Below, piece by piece: positions 15,102 to 23,534 of a DNA stretch of 37,595 bases. The stretch lies in contig CASDQQ010000029.1 of the NCBI GenBank assembly GCA_949282945.1, forward strand, positions 1-37,595, read 5' to 3'. Under the pieces are notes generated by a model that had not been told where the DNA came from, ran no database searches, and saw nothing but the letters and a program-made list of their open reading frames with translations. The translations under genes were made by a program, and so were the position numbers. Numbering within the stretch: the stretch's first letter is position 1; each line of letters opens with the position of its first letter. Source of the DNA: an uncultured Eubacteriales bacterium (GTDB taxonomy: Bacteria; Bacillota; Clostridia; UBA1212; CASDQQ01).

Positions 15102-17131
15102 AAGCAGGATTTTATCCCAAACTGGCTCTGGACGGCATACGAAAAAATAAACGCTTGTATATGCCGTATATTTTTACCGGAAGCATTATGGTAATGATGT
15201 TTTATATACTGTGCTTTTTGGTAGAATCTCCAACTCTGGCTCAGATGCCCGGAGGGGATACTCTGATGAGCATGCTTCCTATGGGAGCCGGGGTTATCGG
15301 TTTTTTCTCGATGATCTTTCTGTTTTACACCAACTCGTTTTTAGTACGCCAGAGAAATCGCGAGTTCGGGCTTTACAATATCCTTGGCATGGATAAAAAT
15401 AATATTAGCAGGATTATGTTTTGGGAAAGCCTGATCGTGGGGTCCTTTGCGATCATCTCAGGCCTGGTTTTAGGTATAGCGCTCTCAAAAATGGCGGAAC
15501 TGGGATTATTGAATCTTTTACATTTGGATGTGTCATATCAGTTGAGTATAGGAACCGCAGCGCTGTGGCAGACATTTCTTGTGTACGGCCTGATCTATCT
15601 GCTGCTTTTATTTAATTCACTGATTAAAGTGCGCCGTTCTAAGCCTCTTGAACTTATACAGAGCAGTAAAGTGGGGGAAAAGCCGCCAAAGGGCAACTGG
15701 CTGCTTGCTGTAACAGGCGTTGTGGGTCTTGGAATAGCTTACTTTCTTGCCGTTAGTATAGAAGAGCCGCTCACTGCGCTTATTGTCTTTTTCATGGCTG
15801 TTATTTTGGTCATCGCCGCAACCTATTTACTTTTTATTGCCGGATCGGTAGTGCTGTGCCGGATATTACAAAAGAATAAGAAATATTACTATAAGCCTAA
15901 TCATTTTGTGTCAGTGTCTTCGATGGTTTACCGTATGAAACGCAACGGAGCGGGGCTTGCGTCAATTTGTATCCTGCTGACAATGGTGCTGGTTATGATT
16001 TCCTCTTCCGCGAGCCTTTATTTTGGTTCGGAAGATACCATACAGAACCGTTATCCGCACAGTGTCAATGTAGACATCAAAATAAAGGATATTACTTACT
16101 TTAATGATGAGAATATAAACTTTTTACGTGATACTATAAGTAAAAGCGGAGGAAATCAGGGCAATATGGCAGGTTACCGGACGGGGGAGGTCTCAGGCCT
16201 TTTTACAGATACCGGAATTATTATTGACGTGGATTCCCTGACGAATTTTAACCTGAATACATATGACAATGTAGGTACCATACAGGTAATTCCTCTTGCC
16301 GATTATAACCGACTGATGGGGACGGAAGAAACTCTTAATGAAAATGAGTGTATGATCTACTGTATACGTACAGAATATACCGGGGACACCTTTGCTATTG
16401 CCGACGGTCAGCCGTACAAAGTAAAGAAAGTATTAGACAGCTTCTTTTCTGACGGACATATAAATATGCAGATAGTTCCTTCTATTTGTATTGTAGTAAG
16501 TGATTTTGAAGCGTTTGTAAGACCTGCTCTTACTTTAAAAGATTCGCTGGGCAATAATATGATGCAGCTCAGCTATAAGTGCGGTATCGATATGGATACT
16601 GGTGCTGAATCTGAGATTGCCGTCGGTGATAATATACGTTCCGCACTATATAAACTTGAAATTGAAGGTATTTACGGCATTACTTCCGAAAGCGTGGAAA
16701 GCCGGGAAGAAAACAGAGAGGATTTTTTTGCCACTTTCGGCAGCCTGTTTTTTCTTGGAATCATGTTGAGTATTGTTTTCTTGCTTGCCGCGGTGCTTAT
16801 AATATACTATAAGCAGGTTTCTGAAGGATATGAGGACAGATCGCGCTTTGAGATCATGCAGAAGGTCGGAATGACGAAAAAAAATATTCAAAAGAGTATA
16901 AATTCTCAAATGCTTACGGTATTTTTTATGCCCCTGTTATTTGCTGGATTACACCTGGCCTTTGCGTTTCCGCTTGTTTGGAAGCTTCTGCAATTGTTCA
17001 ATTTGAGAAATTTATCGCTTGTGGTCATAGTAACAGTAATTTGCTTTTTGATTTTCGGACTGTTTTATGTTCTGGTGTATAAGATTACTTCCAATGCTTA
17101 TTATTCAATTGTAAGCGGAAAAAAAGAGTAA
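15098..17131 (+). CDS. BceB-like ABC transporter permease (FtsX domains)
   Basis: A 677-residue membrane protein with the topology expected of BceB. An N-terminal hydrophobic segment and four-helix FtsX-like domains are seen in the first half, ending near a repeated helix pair around 280-310. A large hydrophilic loop of roughly 210 residues follows (about 310-525), then three more helices at the C-terminus. That loop, between the seventh and eighth membrane segments in BceB proteins, carries peptide specificity and contacts the sensor kinase. The motif VRQRNREFGLYNILGM is typical of the family. It overlaps the ATPase gene by four bases. The substrate cannot be predicted. Confidence 0.93.
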   Translation: MKAGFYPKLALDGIRKNKRLYMPYIFTGSIMVMMFYILCFLVESPTLAQMPGGDTLMSMLPMGAGVIGFFSMIFLFYTNSFLVRQRNREFGLYNILGMDKNNISRIMFWESLIVGSFAIISGLVLGIALSKMAELGLLNLLHLDVSYQLSIGTAALWQTFLVYGLIYLLLLFNSLIKVRRSKPLELIQSSKVGEKPPKGNWLLAVTGVVGLGIAYFLAVSIEEPLTALIVFFMAVILVIAATYLLFIAGSVVLCRILQKNKKYYYKPNHFVSVSSMVYRMKRNGAGLASICILLTMVLVMISSSASLYFGSEDTIQNRYPHSVNVDIKIKDITYFNDENINFLRDTISKSGGNQGNMAGYRTGEVSGLFTDTGIIIDVDSLTNFNLNTYDNVGTIQVIPLADYNRLMGTEETLNENECMIYCIRTEYTGDTFAIADGQPYKVKKVLDSFFSDGHINMQIVPSICIVVSDFEAFVRPALTLKDSLGNNMMQLSYKCGIDMDTGAESEIAVGDNIRSALYKLEIEGIYGITSESVESREENREDFFATFGSLFFLGIMLSIVFLLAAVLIIYYKQVSEGYEDRSRFEIMQKVGMTKKNIQKSINSQMLTVFFMPLLFAGLHLAFAFPLVWKLLQLFNLRNLSLVVIVTVICFLIFGLFYVLVYKITSNAYYSIVSGKKE

Positions 17132-17190
17132 GTTAAAACTGGTCGCTTTAACACAGAGACCAGGTAAAAAATAAACGCGCAAGCGATGAT

Positions 17191-17224
17191 AAAAAACGCC
17201 GGAAACCATAATGGCTTTCGGCGT
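17191..17224 (-). terminator. Terminator of the sigma-factor gene (possibly bidirectional)
   Basis: ACGCCGGAAACC (17196-17207) pairs with GGCTTTCGGCGT (17213-17224) with one mismatch. On the minus strand it is followed by six T, so it is a good terminator for the sigma gene that ends at 17232. It may also stop transcripts from the convergent permease gene. A separate inverted repeat, CTGGTC (17139-17144) with GACCAG (17158-17163), lies nearer the permease stop. Confidence 0.8.
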
Positions 17225-17231
17225 AACTTCA

Positions 17232-18782
17232 TTATTTATGCTGTATCATCACATCACATACGCTATCAGGGGACGGCGCTTTTAATAACCCTTTTTCCTT
17301 TGCTATATCGCATATTACAGTAGCGTAAAGAGTAAGGAACATGTAATGGCATTCTCTCGATACATCATCTTTAAGATGGGCCGGAAAAAGTTTTCTGTAG
17401 CCGTTCAGATATTTTGAAACGGCGTCTGAGTACAATTCGATTGTAGATTCAAATGCGTCTTCAGCGTAGTTTTTAAAGCTTTCATACTGTGATCTTGTAA
17501 ACGCGGGCACTGTAACGGCCAACTCATTATCCTTTTTTATTACATAACCTCCCTCGATTGCAGCCGCTGTTGAATCAATATCCTTGCTCTCACTGTTCGT
17601 TAAAATATCTTCGCATACATTTATTTCGTTATCAAACATCATTTTACGATAGGAAAAACCGCCGAAATTATATGAAATATGCTGATATGTGCCTCTGCTG
17701 CCAAGATTATTAGAACACTCCCGCCCAAGACACCTGACGGACTTTTCATTGTCCTCCGTCAGATGTAAATGTGCAAAATATCTCCAACGGCAGCCATCAT
17801 AACGAACAGGAAGTTCGGGACTTTCGGTGGGGTTATACCTGGCGCTTAAATGTTCAAGAGCCATTATTCCGTAAAGATAAATTAATTCCTCTTTTGGCTT
17901 TTTAGCGTTATATATATCCAGAGTGTCTGTGTATTCTGCAAGCTGCCTCATGGAAGAAACGAATTTTTCCACCAAAGGGGCAAAAATATTTTTTGCGTTT
18001 TCTGTATACTTATTTATCTTACTTGAATAGATGATAAATTCCGTACGGTATTTCCCTTTTTGTGGTTCAGAAACCGCCTCGCGCTTTATTAAATTTGACA
18101 GGCAATCCTCAACATAATAGGCGGGAACCGCGCACAATTTTGCCAGTTCCTCAACCGTTTTTACCTGTTCATAACAATAATAGAGGATGTTTTGCGATAA
18201 TGCGTCACTGATATACACATAAGGAAAAGGACTTGTTGTACCATTGTAATTACCTTCGCCGGTTATGCGTATTGACATTTTTACAGGTCTCAATGCTGTG
18301 TAATCCATAAATTCATACTCCTTTTTAAGTTTTTTTCGAGCCTCCGAAAGGCGCCATGTTACAGTACCTTCCGGAATATTCAGCTTCTCGGAAATTTGTT
18401 TTGTAGAAAGGCCGTCATAATAGTAAAGAATGATGATATTACGATATATTGCCGAAAGCATAGCTATTTTTGTCCGTAAAGAATCATATATTTCCTCCTG
18501 TTCGCTGCTATATTGATCTTCACAGGACATATTATCCAGTATGTCATAAGAATACATCGTACGCTGTTTTCCCATATGACGCCGAAAGCTTTTAGCCATA
18601 TTGCCTGCCAGACTCCAAAGCCACGGTTCGAATTTGCTGTCATCTTTTAATTTCGGCAGTTCATGTACAACAGTAAATAATATTTCCTGTGACAGCTCAT
18701 CTGCCTCTTCCCGGGAATAGGTATGATTGACAGCATATCCGTAAACCTTTTCAATGTAGTTTTCAATTATATCGTATTTCAT
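17232..18782 (-). CDS. ECF-like sigma-70 factor with long C-terminal extension
   Basis: About 516 residues. The first 165 or so form an ECF-type sigma factor: region 2 with SREEADELSQEILFTVVHEL and FEPWLWSLAGNMAKSF, then region 4 with LYYYDGLSTKQISEKLNIPE and GTVTWRLSEARKKL as the helix-turn-helix. The remaining 350 residues are unusual for an ECF factor. A winged-helix-like part (VEELAKLCAVPAYYVEDCL) is followed by a domain I do not recognise, with several cysteines around VRCLGREC. No anti-sigma gene lies next to it, so the extension may act as the built-in regulator; this is inference. The frame is open to 18791 (GTG), but AAAGGCGG favours the ATG at 18782. Arginine codons are often CGN, as in the Bce genes. 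Confidence 0.82.
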   Translation of the reverse strand: MKYDIIENYIEKVYGYAVNHTYSREEADELSQEILFTVVHELPKLKDDSKFEPWLWSLAGNMAKSFRRHMGKQRTMYSYDILDNMSCEDQYSSEQEEIYDSLRTKIAMLSAIYRNIIILYYYDGLSTKQISEKLNIPEGTVTWRLSEARKKLKKEYEFMDYTALRPVKMSIRITGEGNYNGTTSPFPYVYISDALSQNILYYCYEQVKTVEELAKLCAVPAYYVEDCLSNLIKREAVSEPQKGKYRTEFIIYSSKINKYTENAKNIFAPLVEKFVSSMRQLAEYTDTLDIYNAKKPKEELIYLYGIMALEHLSARYNPTESPELPVRYDGCRWRYFAHLHLTEDNEKSVRCLGRECSNNLGSRGTYQHISYNFGGFSYRKMMFDNEINVCEDILTNSESKDIDSTAAAIEGGYVIKKDNELAVTVPAFTRSQYESFKNYAEDAFESTIELYSDAVSKYLNGYRKLFPAHLKDDVSRECHYMFLTLYATVICDIAKEKGLLKAPSPDSVCDVMIQHK

Positions 18783-19109
18783 CGCGTTCACCCGCCTTTC
18801 GTTTATAAAGTGTCTGGATTATCAGTTTCATTGGGTACTTTTTATATTTTTTTTAAAAAAGTAATTTTTATTCATTGTAACATATTAGTGTTCTTTTATT
18901 TTCAAACATAAGACGCAGTGTATATCAAACTGCGCAAAACATTTGTTTAAAAGCAGAATTTTTTCAAAAACTGGATTTTAAATTTATTATTTAAAGATAA
19001 ATACATTTAGTTTATGAGTAGGCGCTCAATTTAAATGGGTATTGCAAATGTGTTATGTTATGATAAAATTACTCTAAAGAATCTAATTAATTTGCGAGGA
19101 GAAAATATT
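18783..19109. other. Divergent intergenic region, sigma factor / DUF4965 hydrolase
   Basis: 327 bases without a gene. A weak minus-strand promoter for the sigma gene can be drawn (TGAAAC at 18830-18825, 17 bases, TATAAA at 18807-18802). An inverted repeat, CGCAGT (18914-18919) with ACTGCG (18929-18934) around 9 bases, lies mid-region and could be an operator or small hairpin. The plus-strand promoter for the hydrolase is listed separately. The rest is very AT-rich. Confidence 0.4.
19042..19069 (+). promoter_or_regulatory. Probable promoter of the DUF4965/hydrogenase-sensor operon
   Basis: TTGCAA at 19042-19047, a 16-base spacer and TAAAAT at 19064-19069, about 40 bases before the first start codon. 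It resembles a moderate sigma-A promoter. Confidence 0.45.
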
Positions 19110-21101
19110 ATGAAGTTAAGAGCACCATCAGTACCGCTTATTACTCATGATCCGTATTTTAGCGTGTGGTCCCCTTCTGATAAGCTTAATACGGAAACCA
19201 CAAGGCATTGGACGAATTCCAATCAGACGATGGCGGGGTTGGCCGTTATAGACGGGGAGAAATATAATTTTTGCGGAAAGTCAAATGATACGGGAAGAGG
19301 CGGAGCTACTCCTATGGAGCAGGTAAGCCTTGAAATAAAGACAATGTCTACTGAATATATTTTTGAAGCCGCAGGAATAAGTCTTACACTAAACTTTTTG
19401 TCCCCTCTTTTTTTAGATGATGTATATCTTTTATCAAGACCATGTTCTTATTTGAAATTGACAGCTAAGTCCACCGACGGTAAAGATCACGCGGTAAAAA
19501 TTATTTTTGACGTAACTGAAGAAATATGCGTAGACCGTAAAGAAGAGTATAAGACAAAAACCGACGTTATAAATATAAATGACGGCATAACGGCGGCAAA
19601 AATGGGGACTGTATATCAGCCGCATTTTAACAAAGCGGGAGATAATGTGAGAATCGATTGGGGATATTTTTATCTCTGCGGAAGGGAAAAAACCCGTATG
19701 AGTTTAGAAAAATGCAGGCTTAAAGCCAATCCTAAAGGATTCTGGCCGTCATGGAAAAGTCCCGTTGACACTGACAAACATCCGCACGACTATGTGGAGT
19801 GCAATATGGTAAGCGCTAATATCGATCTGTCAGTAAATGACCGCGGAGAAAATTCTGAATTGCTTGTATTTGTTTATGACGACGTAGTTTCTTTAGAATA
19901 CTTCCATAAAGTATTGAAATCCTGCTGGACGTATAAATGGGGCAGTATAGAAGAAGCTATATCCGCGGCGTACGCGGAGTATGACAGTTTGCGCGTCAGA
20001 GCGGAAAAGTTTGACGAAGAGCTAGTGAAAGAGTCCGTTAAAAACGGAGGAGAAAAATACGCTGAAATACTCAGGCTCGCGTACAGACAGGCGATAGCCG
20101 CTCATAAGGCCGTTTTTGATACTAACGGAGATCTGCTTTTTATATCCAAAGAATGCTTCAGTAACGGATGTGCGGCTACTGTGGATGTAAGTTACCCTTC
20201 AATACCGCTTTTCCTGAGATATAACCCTTCTCTTATAGCGGGTATGATAAGACCTATCGTGGCTTTGGCGGAAAATGACAAAATGTGGCAGTTTAATTTT
20301 GCGCCTCATGACGTGGGAACATATCCTAAAGTTAACGGACAGGTTTATGGAATGGATTCTATAGACGGACAGATGCCTGTTGAAGAGTGCGGAAATATGC
20401 TTGTAATGTTGGCGGCTATGAGCCTTTTTTCAAATGACGCTACTTACGCGCTTGAGAACAAGGAACTGTTTAGAAAGTGGGTAGAATATCTCGAGGAGTT
20501 TGGACTTGATCCTCAAAATCAACTTTGTACAGATGATTTTGCCGGACATTTGGCTCATAACTGTAATCTCGCTATTAAAGCTATAATGGGTATTGCAGGG
20601 TATTCTCTGCTCTGTAAAATGTGGGGAGAGATGGAAGAAAGTCAGCGGCTTATGGACATAGCCAGAGATATGGCGGGCAAATGGCTTGAAATGGCTTCCG
20701 ACGGCGAGGGAAAGTCTACAAGGCTTGCTTTTGATAAAGAAGGGACCTTCAGCTTGAAATACAATTCTGTCTGGGATAAAATATTTAAAACGGGATTATT
20801 TCCTGAAGAATTTTATAAGACGGAAGTTAACCAATATTTGACGGTACATATGCAGAAGTACGGTACACCTTTGGATAACAGAAAGAATTACACTAAGGCT
20901 GACTGGCTCATATGGGCAGCGGCGCTTTCAGACGATAAAAAGGATTTTGAAGCAATGATAGAACCGTTGTGGAGGGCTTATAATGATATGCCGTCCAGAG
21001 TGCCAATGTCCGACTGGTACGATCTGGATGACGCGCATCAGATGAATTTTCAGCACAGGTCTGTGGTCGGAGGATTTTTCATAAAAAATATAATGGAGTG
21101 A
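19110..21101 (+). CDS. DUF4965 / GtaA-type glutaminase-like hydrolase
   Basis: A 663-residue protein matching the glutaminase-A group. The start, PSVPLITHDPYFSVWSPSD, is the DUF4964-like opening. A beta-rich DUF5127-like domain follows, then an alpha-helical barrel-like DUF4965 region with RQAIAAHKAVFDTNGDLLF, FAPHDVGTYPKVNGQ and MPVEECGNMLVMLAAM. Fungal and Bacteroides relatives are described as glutaminases, but sequence alone does not fix the substrate. No signal peptide is visible, so it is probably cytoplasmic. The frame is open from 19035, but GCGAGGAG before ATG 19110 sets the start. Only four bases separate it from the next gene, putting it at the head of the signalling cassette; the functional reason is unknown. 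Confidence 0.82.
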   Translation: MKLRAPSVPLITHDPYFSVWSPSDKLNTETTRHWTNSNQTMAGLAVIDGEKYNFCGKSNDTGRGGATPMEQVSLEIKTMSTEYIFEAAGISLTLNFLSPLFLDDVYLLSRPCSYLKLTAKSTDGKDHAVKIIFDVTEEICVDRKEEYKTKTDVININDGITAAKMGTVYQPHFNKAGDNVRIDWGYFYLCGREKTRMSLEKCRLKANPKGFWPSWKSPVDTDKHPHDYVECNMVSANIDLSVNDRGENSELLVFVYDDVVSLEYFHKVLKSCWTYKWGSIEEAISAAYAEYDSLRVRAEKFDEELVKESVKNGGEKYAEILRLAYRQAIAAHKAVFDTNGDLLFISKECFSNGCAATVDVSYPSIPLFLRYNPSLIAGMIRPIVALAENDKMWQFNFAPHDVGTYPKVNGQVYGMDSIDGQMPVEECGNMLVMLAAMSLFSNDATYALENKELFRKWVEYLEEFGLDPQNQLCTDDFAGHLAHNCNLAIKAIMGIAGYSLLCKMWGEMEESQRLMDIARDMAGKWLEMASDGEGKSTRLAFDKEGTFSLKYNSVWDKIFKTGLFPEEFYKTEVNQYLTVHMQKYGTPLDNRKNYTKADWLIWAAALSDDKKDFEAMIEPLWRAYNDMPSRVPMSDWYDLDDAHQMNFQHRSVVGGFFIKNIME

Positions 21102-21105
21102 AACT

Positions 21106-21462
21106 ATGAAAGTAAAAGATATTATCAAAATACTTGACGCCAAACTTATTACGGGAGAAGAAAATCTTGAACTGGATATCGTGTCCGGATGCGGTGCGGA
21201 TTTAATGAGCGACGTTATGGCTTATGTTAAGGAAAGCGTTATTCTTTTGACGGGACTTACTAACACTCAGGTTATAAGGACTGCGGAAATGATGGATATA
21301 CAGGTCATATGCTTTGTCCGCGGAAAATGTCCGAATGAGGATGTTATAAATCTGGCAAAGGAAAGAGGTATAACCATCCTGACTACCAAAGAAACTCTTT
21401 TTATATCCTGCGGAAAGCTGTACAGCGCGGGGATAGTCGGGAGAGGTGTCTGGAATGAGTGA
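21106..21462 (+). CDS. DRTGG-domain protein (first copy)
   Basis: A 118-residue single-domain protein. It aligns along its whole length with the second DRTGG protein at 23178: an N-terminal VKDIIKILDAKLITG, a glycine-aspartate segment (VSGCGADLMSDVMAYVKE), a TNTQVIRTAEMMDIQVI helix-strand unit and a C-terminal TILTTKETLFISCGKL. DRTGG domains occur beside CBS and other ligand-sensing domains, and their ligand is generally unknown. The canonical DRTGG pentapeptide is degenerate here. Its stop overlaps the next start (ATGAGTGA), so it is coupled to the ATPase gene. Confidence 0.8.
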   Translation: MKVKDIIKILDAKLITGEENLELDIVSGCGADLMSDVMAYVKESVILLTGLTNTQVIRTAEMMDIQVICFVRGKCPNEDVINLAKERGITILTTKETLFISCGKLYSAGIVGRGVWNE

Positions 21463-21883
21463 TAATATCATAAGGCTTCATTACGATATAGATGCGGATG
21501 ATTTTTCTTCCGCGGGATTAGCCTCCAGCGGTACGAAAAGGATGCTGAACCAACTGGGGTTTAATCCGGCGATAGTAAAAAAAGTGGCTATTTCCATGTA
21601 TGAGGCAGAAATAAACGCGGTCATACATGCCGACGGAGGCTGCGCAGATGTGGAGATAACTCCTGAAAAAATTGTTGTAGTCATAAGCGATAAAGGGCCG
21701 GGCATTCCTGATATAGAACAAGCTATGCAGGCCGGTTGGTCTACTGCTACCAATGAAATAAGGGAACAGGGATTCGGAGCCGGAATGGGGCTTCCAAATA
21801 TGAAAAGATATACAGATGATATGAAGATAGAAACGGAGTTGGGAGTAGGGACCAAAGTGACGCTGATAATAAATGTTAATTAG
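21455..21883 (+). CDS. Anti-sigma-factor-like HATPase (RsbW/SpoIIAB type)
   Basis: About 142 residues of GHKL/HATPase fold. The N box reads YEAEINAVIHA, G1 is SDKGPGIPD and G2 is GFGAGMGLPNMKR, so ATP binding looks intact. Proteins this size are serine kinases that inhibit sigma factors or phosphorylate STAS-domain antagonists. No STAS partner lies in the window. The nearest sigma gene is the extended ECF factor at 17232-18782, but pairing them is speculation. A GTG at 21446 also opens the frame; ATG 21455 has correct spacing from GAGAGG at 21441-21446. It overlaps the first DRTGG gene by 8 bases. Confidence 0.85.
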   Translation: MSDNIIRLHYDIDADDFSSAGLASSGTKRMLNQLGFNPAIVKKVAISMYEAEINAVIHADGGCADVEITPEKIVVVISDKGPGIPDIEQAMQAGWSTATNEIREQGFGAGMGLPNMKRYTDDMKIETELGVGTKVTLIINVN

Positions 21884-21897
21884 GAGCTAAGATTGTT

Positions 21898-23181
21898 ATG
21901 AAAGGGTATTCTCATTCTATACGGCTTGAGGCGGATAAATGCCGCGGATGTACTAATTGCATAAAGACCTGTCCTACGGAAGCCATAAGGGTAAGAGGCG
22001 GAAAGGCAAAAATTATCGACAACAGATGTATAGACTGCGGCGAGTGTATACGGGTATGCCCTCATCAGGCTAAAAAAGCAAATACTGATGAGTTTGAGAC
22101 TATTTTTAACTACAAATATAAAATAGCGCTTCCGGCTCCCAGTTTATACGCGCAGTTTTCTAAAATATATACGAGAGGACAGATACTTGCGGCTTTAAAG
22201 CTGCTTGGATTTGATTATGTATATGAGGTCGCCAGAGCCGCGGAGCTTATAACAGCCGAAACTAAAGAATACCTTAAAAGAAAGGACATTATAAGACCTG
22301 TTATTTCATCGGCATGCCCCGTGGTGGTAAGGCTCATAAGGCTTAAGTATCCGAGCCTTATCCCCAATATTTCCCAAATAGAATCTCCTATGGAAGCTGC
22401 GGCTGAAATAGCGAGAAACGAGTTTGCGGCAAAGACGGGAGCCAGGCCTGAGGAAATAGGAATATTTTTTATATCTCCATGCGCAGCTAAGCATACTGCG
22501 GCTAAAATGCCTATAGGAAACTTAAAGTCAAATGTGGACGGAGTTATAGCTATAAAATCTATTTATGTTAAGCTTTTAAAATTGCTCTCGGATTCCGAAG
22601 AGGCGGATTTTAAGGTTATGGCAAGTAAATACGGTGTGCGTTGGGCCAACAGCGGAGGAGAAAGTCTCGCTCTTGAAACGGATAATTTTATTGCTGTTGA
22701 CGGAATACATAATGTGGCCAAAATACTTGAAGAGATAGAGGATGATAAAATAAACGATGTAGATTTCATCGAGGCATTAGCCTGTAACGGAGGCTGTCTC
22801 GGAGGTCCTCTGTGTATGGAAAATGTATATTCTGCCAAAGCGATATTTAAGAAAGTACTTGAAAAGGATATATCTCAAAGCGCTCTGCCGTATACTGACG
22901 AAAGATTTAACCCTATGCACGACGCGGAAATAGAGTATGTAGACGCTTATTCACTTGACAAGGATATGTACGCGGCAATAAATAAAATGGCTGAGATGAA
23001 TAGGATCGTAGCAGAACTTCCGGGCCTTGACTGCGGAGCCTGCGGTGCTCCCAACTGCCGCGCGCTGGCCGAGGATATCATAAGAGGAGAAGCTTCTGAG
23101 AGCGACTGTATTATAAAGCTCAAAGAGGAATATAAAAAATTAAAGAAAAAAATTGGTGCTGAGAAAGGAAATGAAAAATGA
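21898..23181 (+). CDS. Sensor-type [FeFe]-hydrogenase-like iron-sulfur protein
   Basis: 427 residues in three parts. An N-terminal two-cluster ferredoxin domain has C15, C18, C21, C25 and C44, C47, C50, C54. The hydrogenase large-subunit domain has L1 SSACPVV (C140), L2 SPCAAKH (C195) and L3 EALACNGGCLGGP (C296, C300), so all four H-cluster cysteine ligands are kept. The proton-shuttle cysteine before the L1 ligand is Ala, as in regulatory HydS-type hydrogenases. A C-terminal [4Fe-4S] domain has C379, C382, C387 and C404. There is no PAS domain. Slow catalysis and a sensing role are therefore likelier than bulk H2 turnover; this is inference from the family. The stop overlaps the next start by four bases (ATGA). 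Confidence 0.88.
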   Translation: MKGYSHSIRLEADKCRGCTNCIKTCPTEAIRVRGGKAKIIDNRCIDCGECIRVCPHQAKKANTDEFETIFNYKYKIALPAPSLYAQFSKIYTRGQILAALKLLGFDYVYEVARAAELITAETKEYLKRKDIIRPVISSACPVVVRLIRLKYPSLIPNISQIESPMEAAAEIARNEFAAKTGARPEEIGIFFISPCAAKHTAAKMPIGNLKSNVDGVIAIKSIYVKLLKLLSDSEEADFKVMASKYGVRWANSGGESLALETDNFIAVDGIHNVAKILEEIEDDKINDVDFIEALACNGGCLGGPLCMENVYSAKAIFKKVLEKDISQSALPYTDERFNPMHDAEIEYVDAYSLDKDMYAAINKMAEMNRIVAELPGLDCGACGAPNCRALAEDIIRGEASESDCIIKLKEEYKKLKKKIGAEKGNEK

Positions 23182-23534
23182 CGGTAGCCGAGATTGCGCG
23201 TGATTTGGAAATGGATGTTGTGTCCGGAGCGGCGCTGACAGACAGACAGATAGGAGGAGTATATGTGGGAGATCTGCTTAGTTGGGTCATGTCCCATGCC
23301 AAAGACGATGATCTTTGGATAACGGTGCTTACTAATCTGAATACGGTGGCGGTGGCTGTTTTATCAAATGTGGCCTGCGTTGTAATACCGGAGGGAATAG
23401 AGGTAGAAGAGGCTACCGCCAGAAAAGCTGAAACTGAAAACGTAATAATACTCAGGTCGAAAATGACGGCCTATGAAATTTGTATAAAAGTTTATGAAAA
23501 GTTAAAAAATCAGAATGGATATGATCGTAATTGA
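23178..23534 (+). CDS. DRTGG-domain protein (second copy)
   Basis: 118 residues, the closer of the two copies to the standard domain: LTDRQIGGVYVGDLLSWVMS, then DDLWITVLTNLNTVAVAVL, IPEGIEVEEATARKAETE and the C-terminal AYEICIKVYEKL. The segment TDRQIGG corresponds to the D-R-T-G-G region. It is coupled to the hydrogenase-like gene (ATGA overlap) and overlaps the PHP gene at ATTGA. Two copies flanking the hydrogenase-like gene suggest a pair or heterodimer that relays the redox signal; the ligand is unknown. Confidence 0.85.
   Translation: MTVAEIARDLEMDVVSGAALTDRQIGGVYVGDLLSWVMSHAKDDDLWITVLTNLNTVAVAVLSNVACVVIPEGIEVEEATARKAETENVIILRSKMTAYEICIKVYEKLKNQNGYDRN

Noticed and set aside
17139-17163. 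CTGGTC/GACCAG hairpin as terminator for the permease gene
   Set aside because: No T run follows on the plus strand; kept only as a note.
18723-18911. 62-codon plus-strand frame opposite the sigma factor start
   Set aside because: Mostly antisense to sigma region 2, with no ribosome binding site and low-complexity hydrophobic content.
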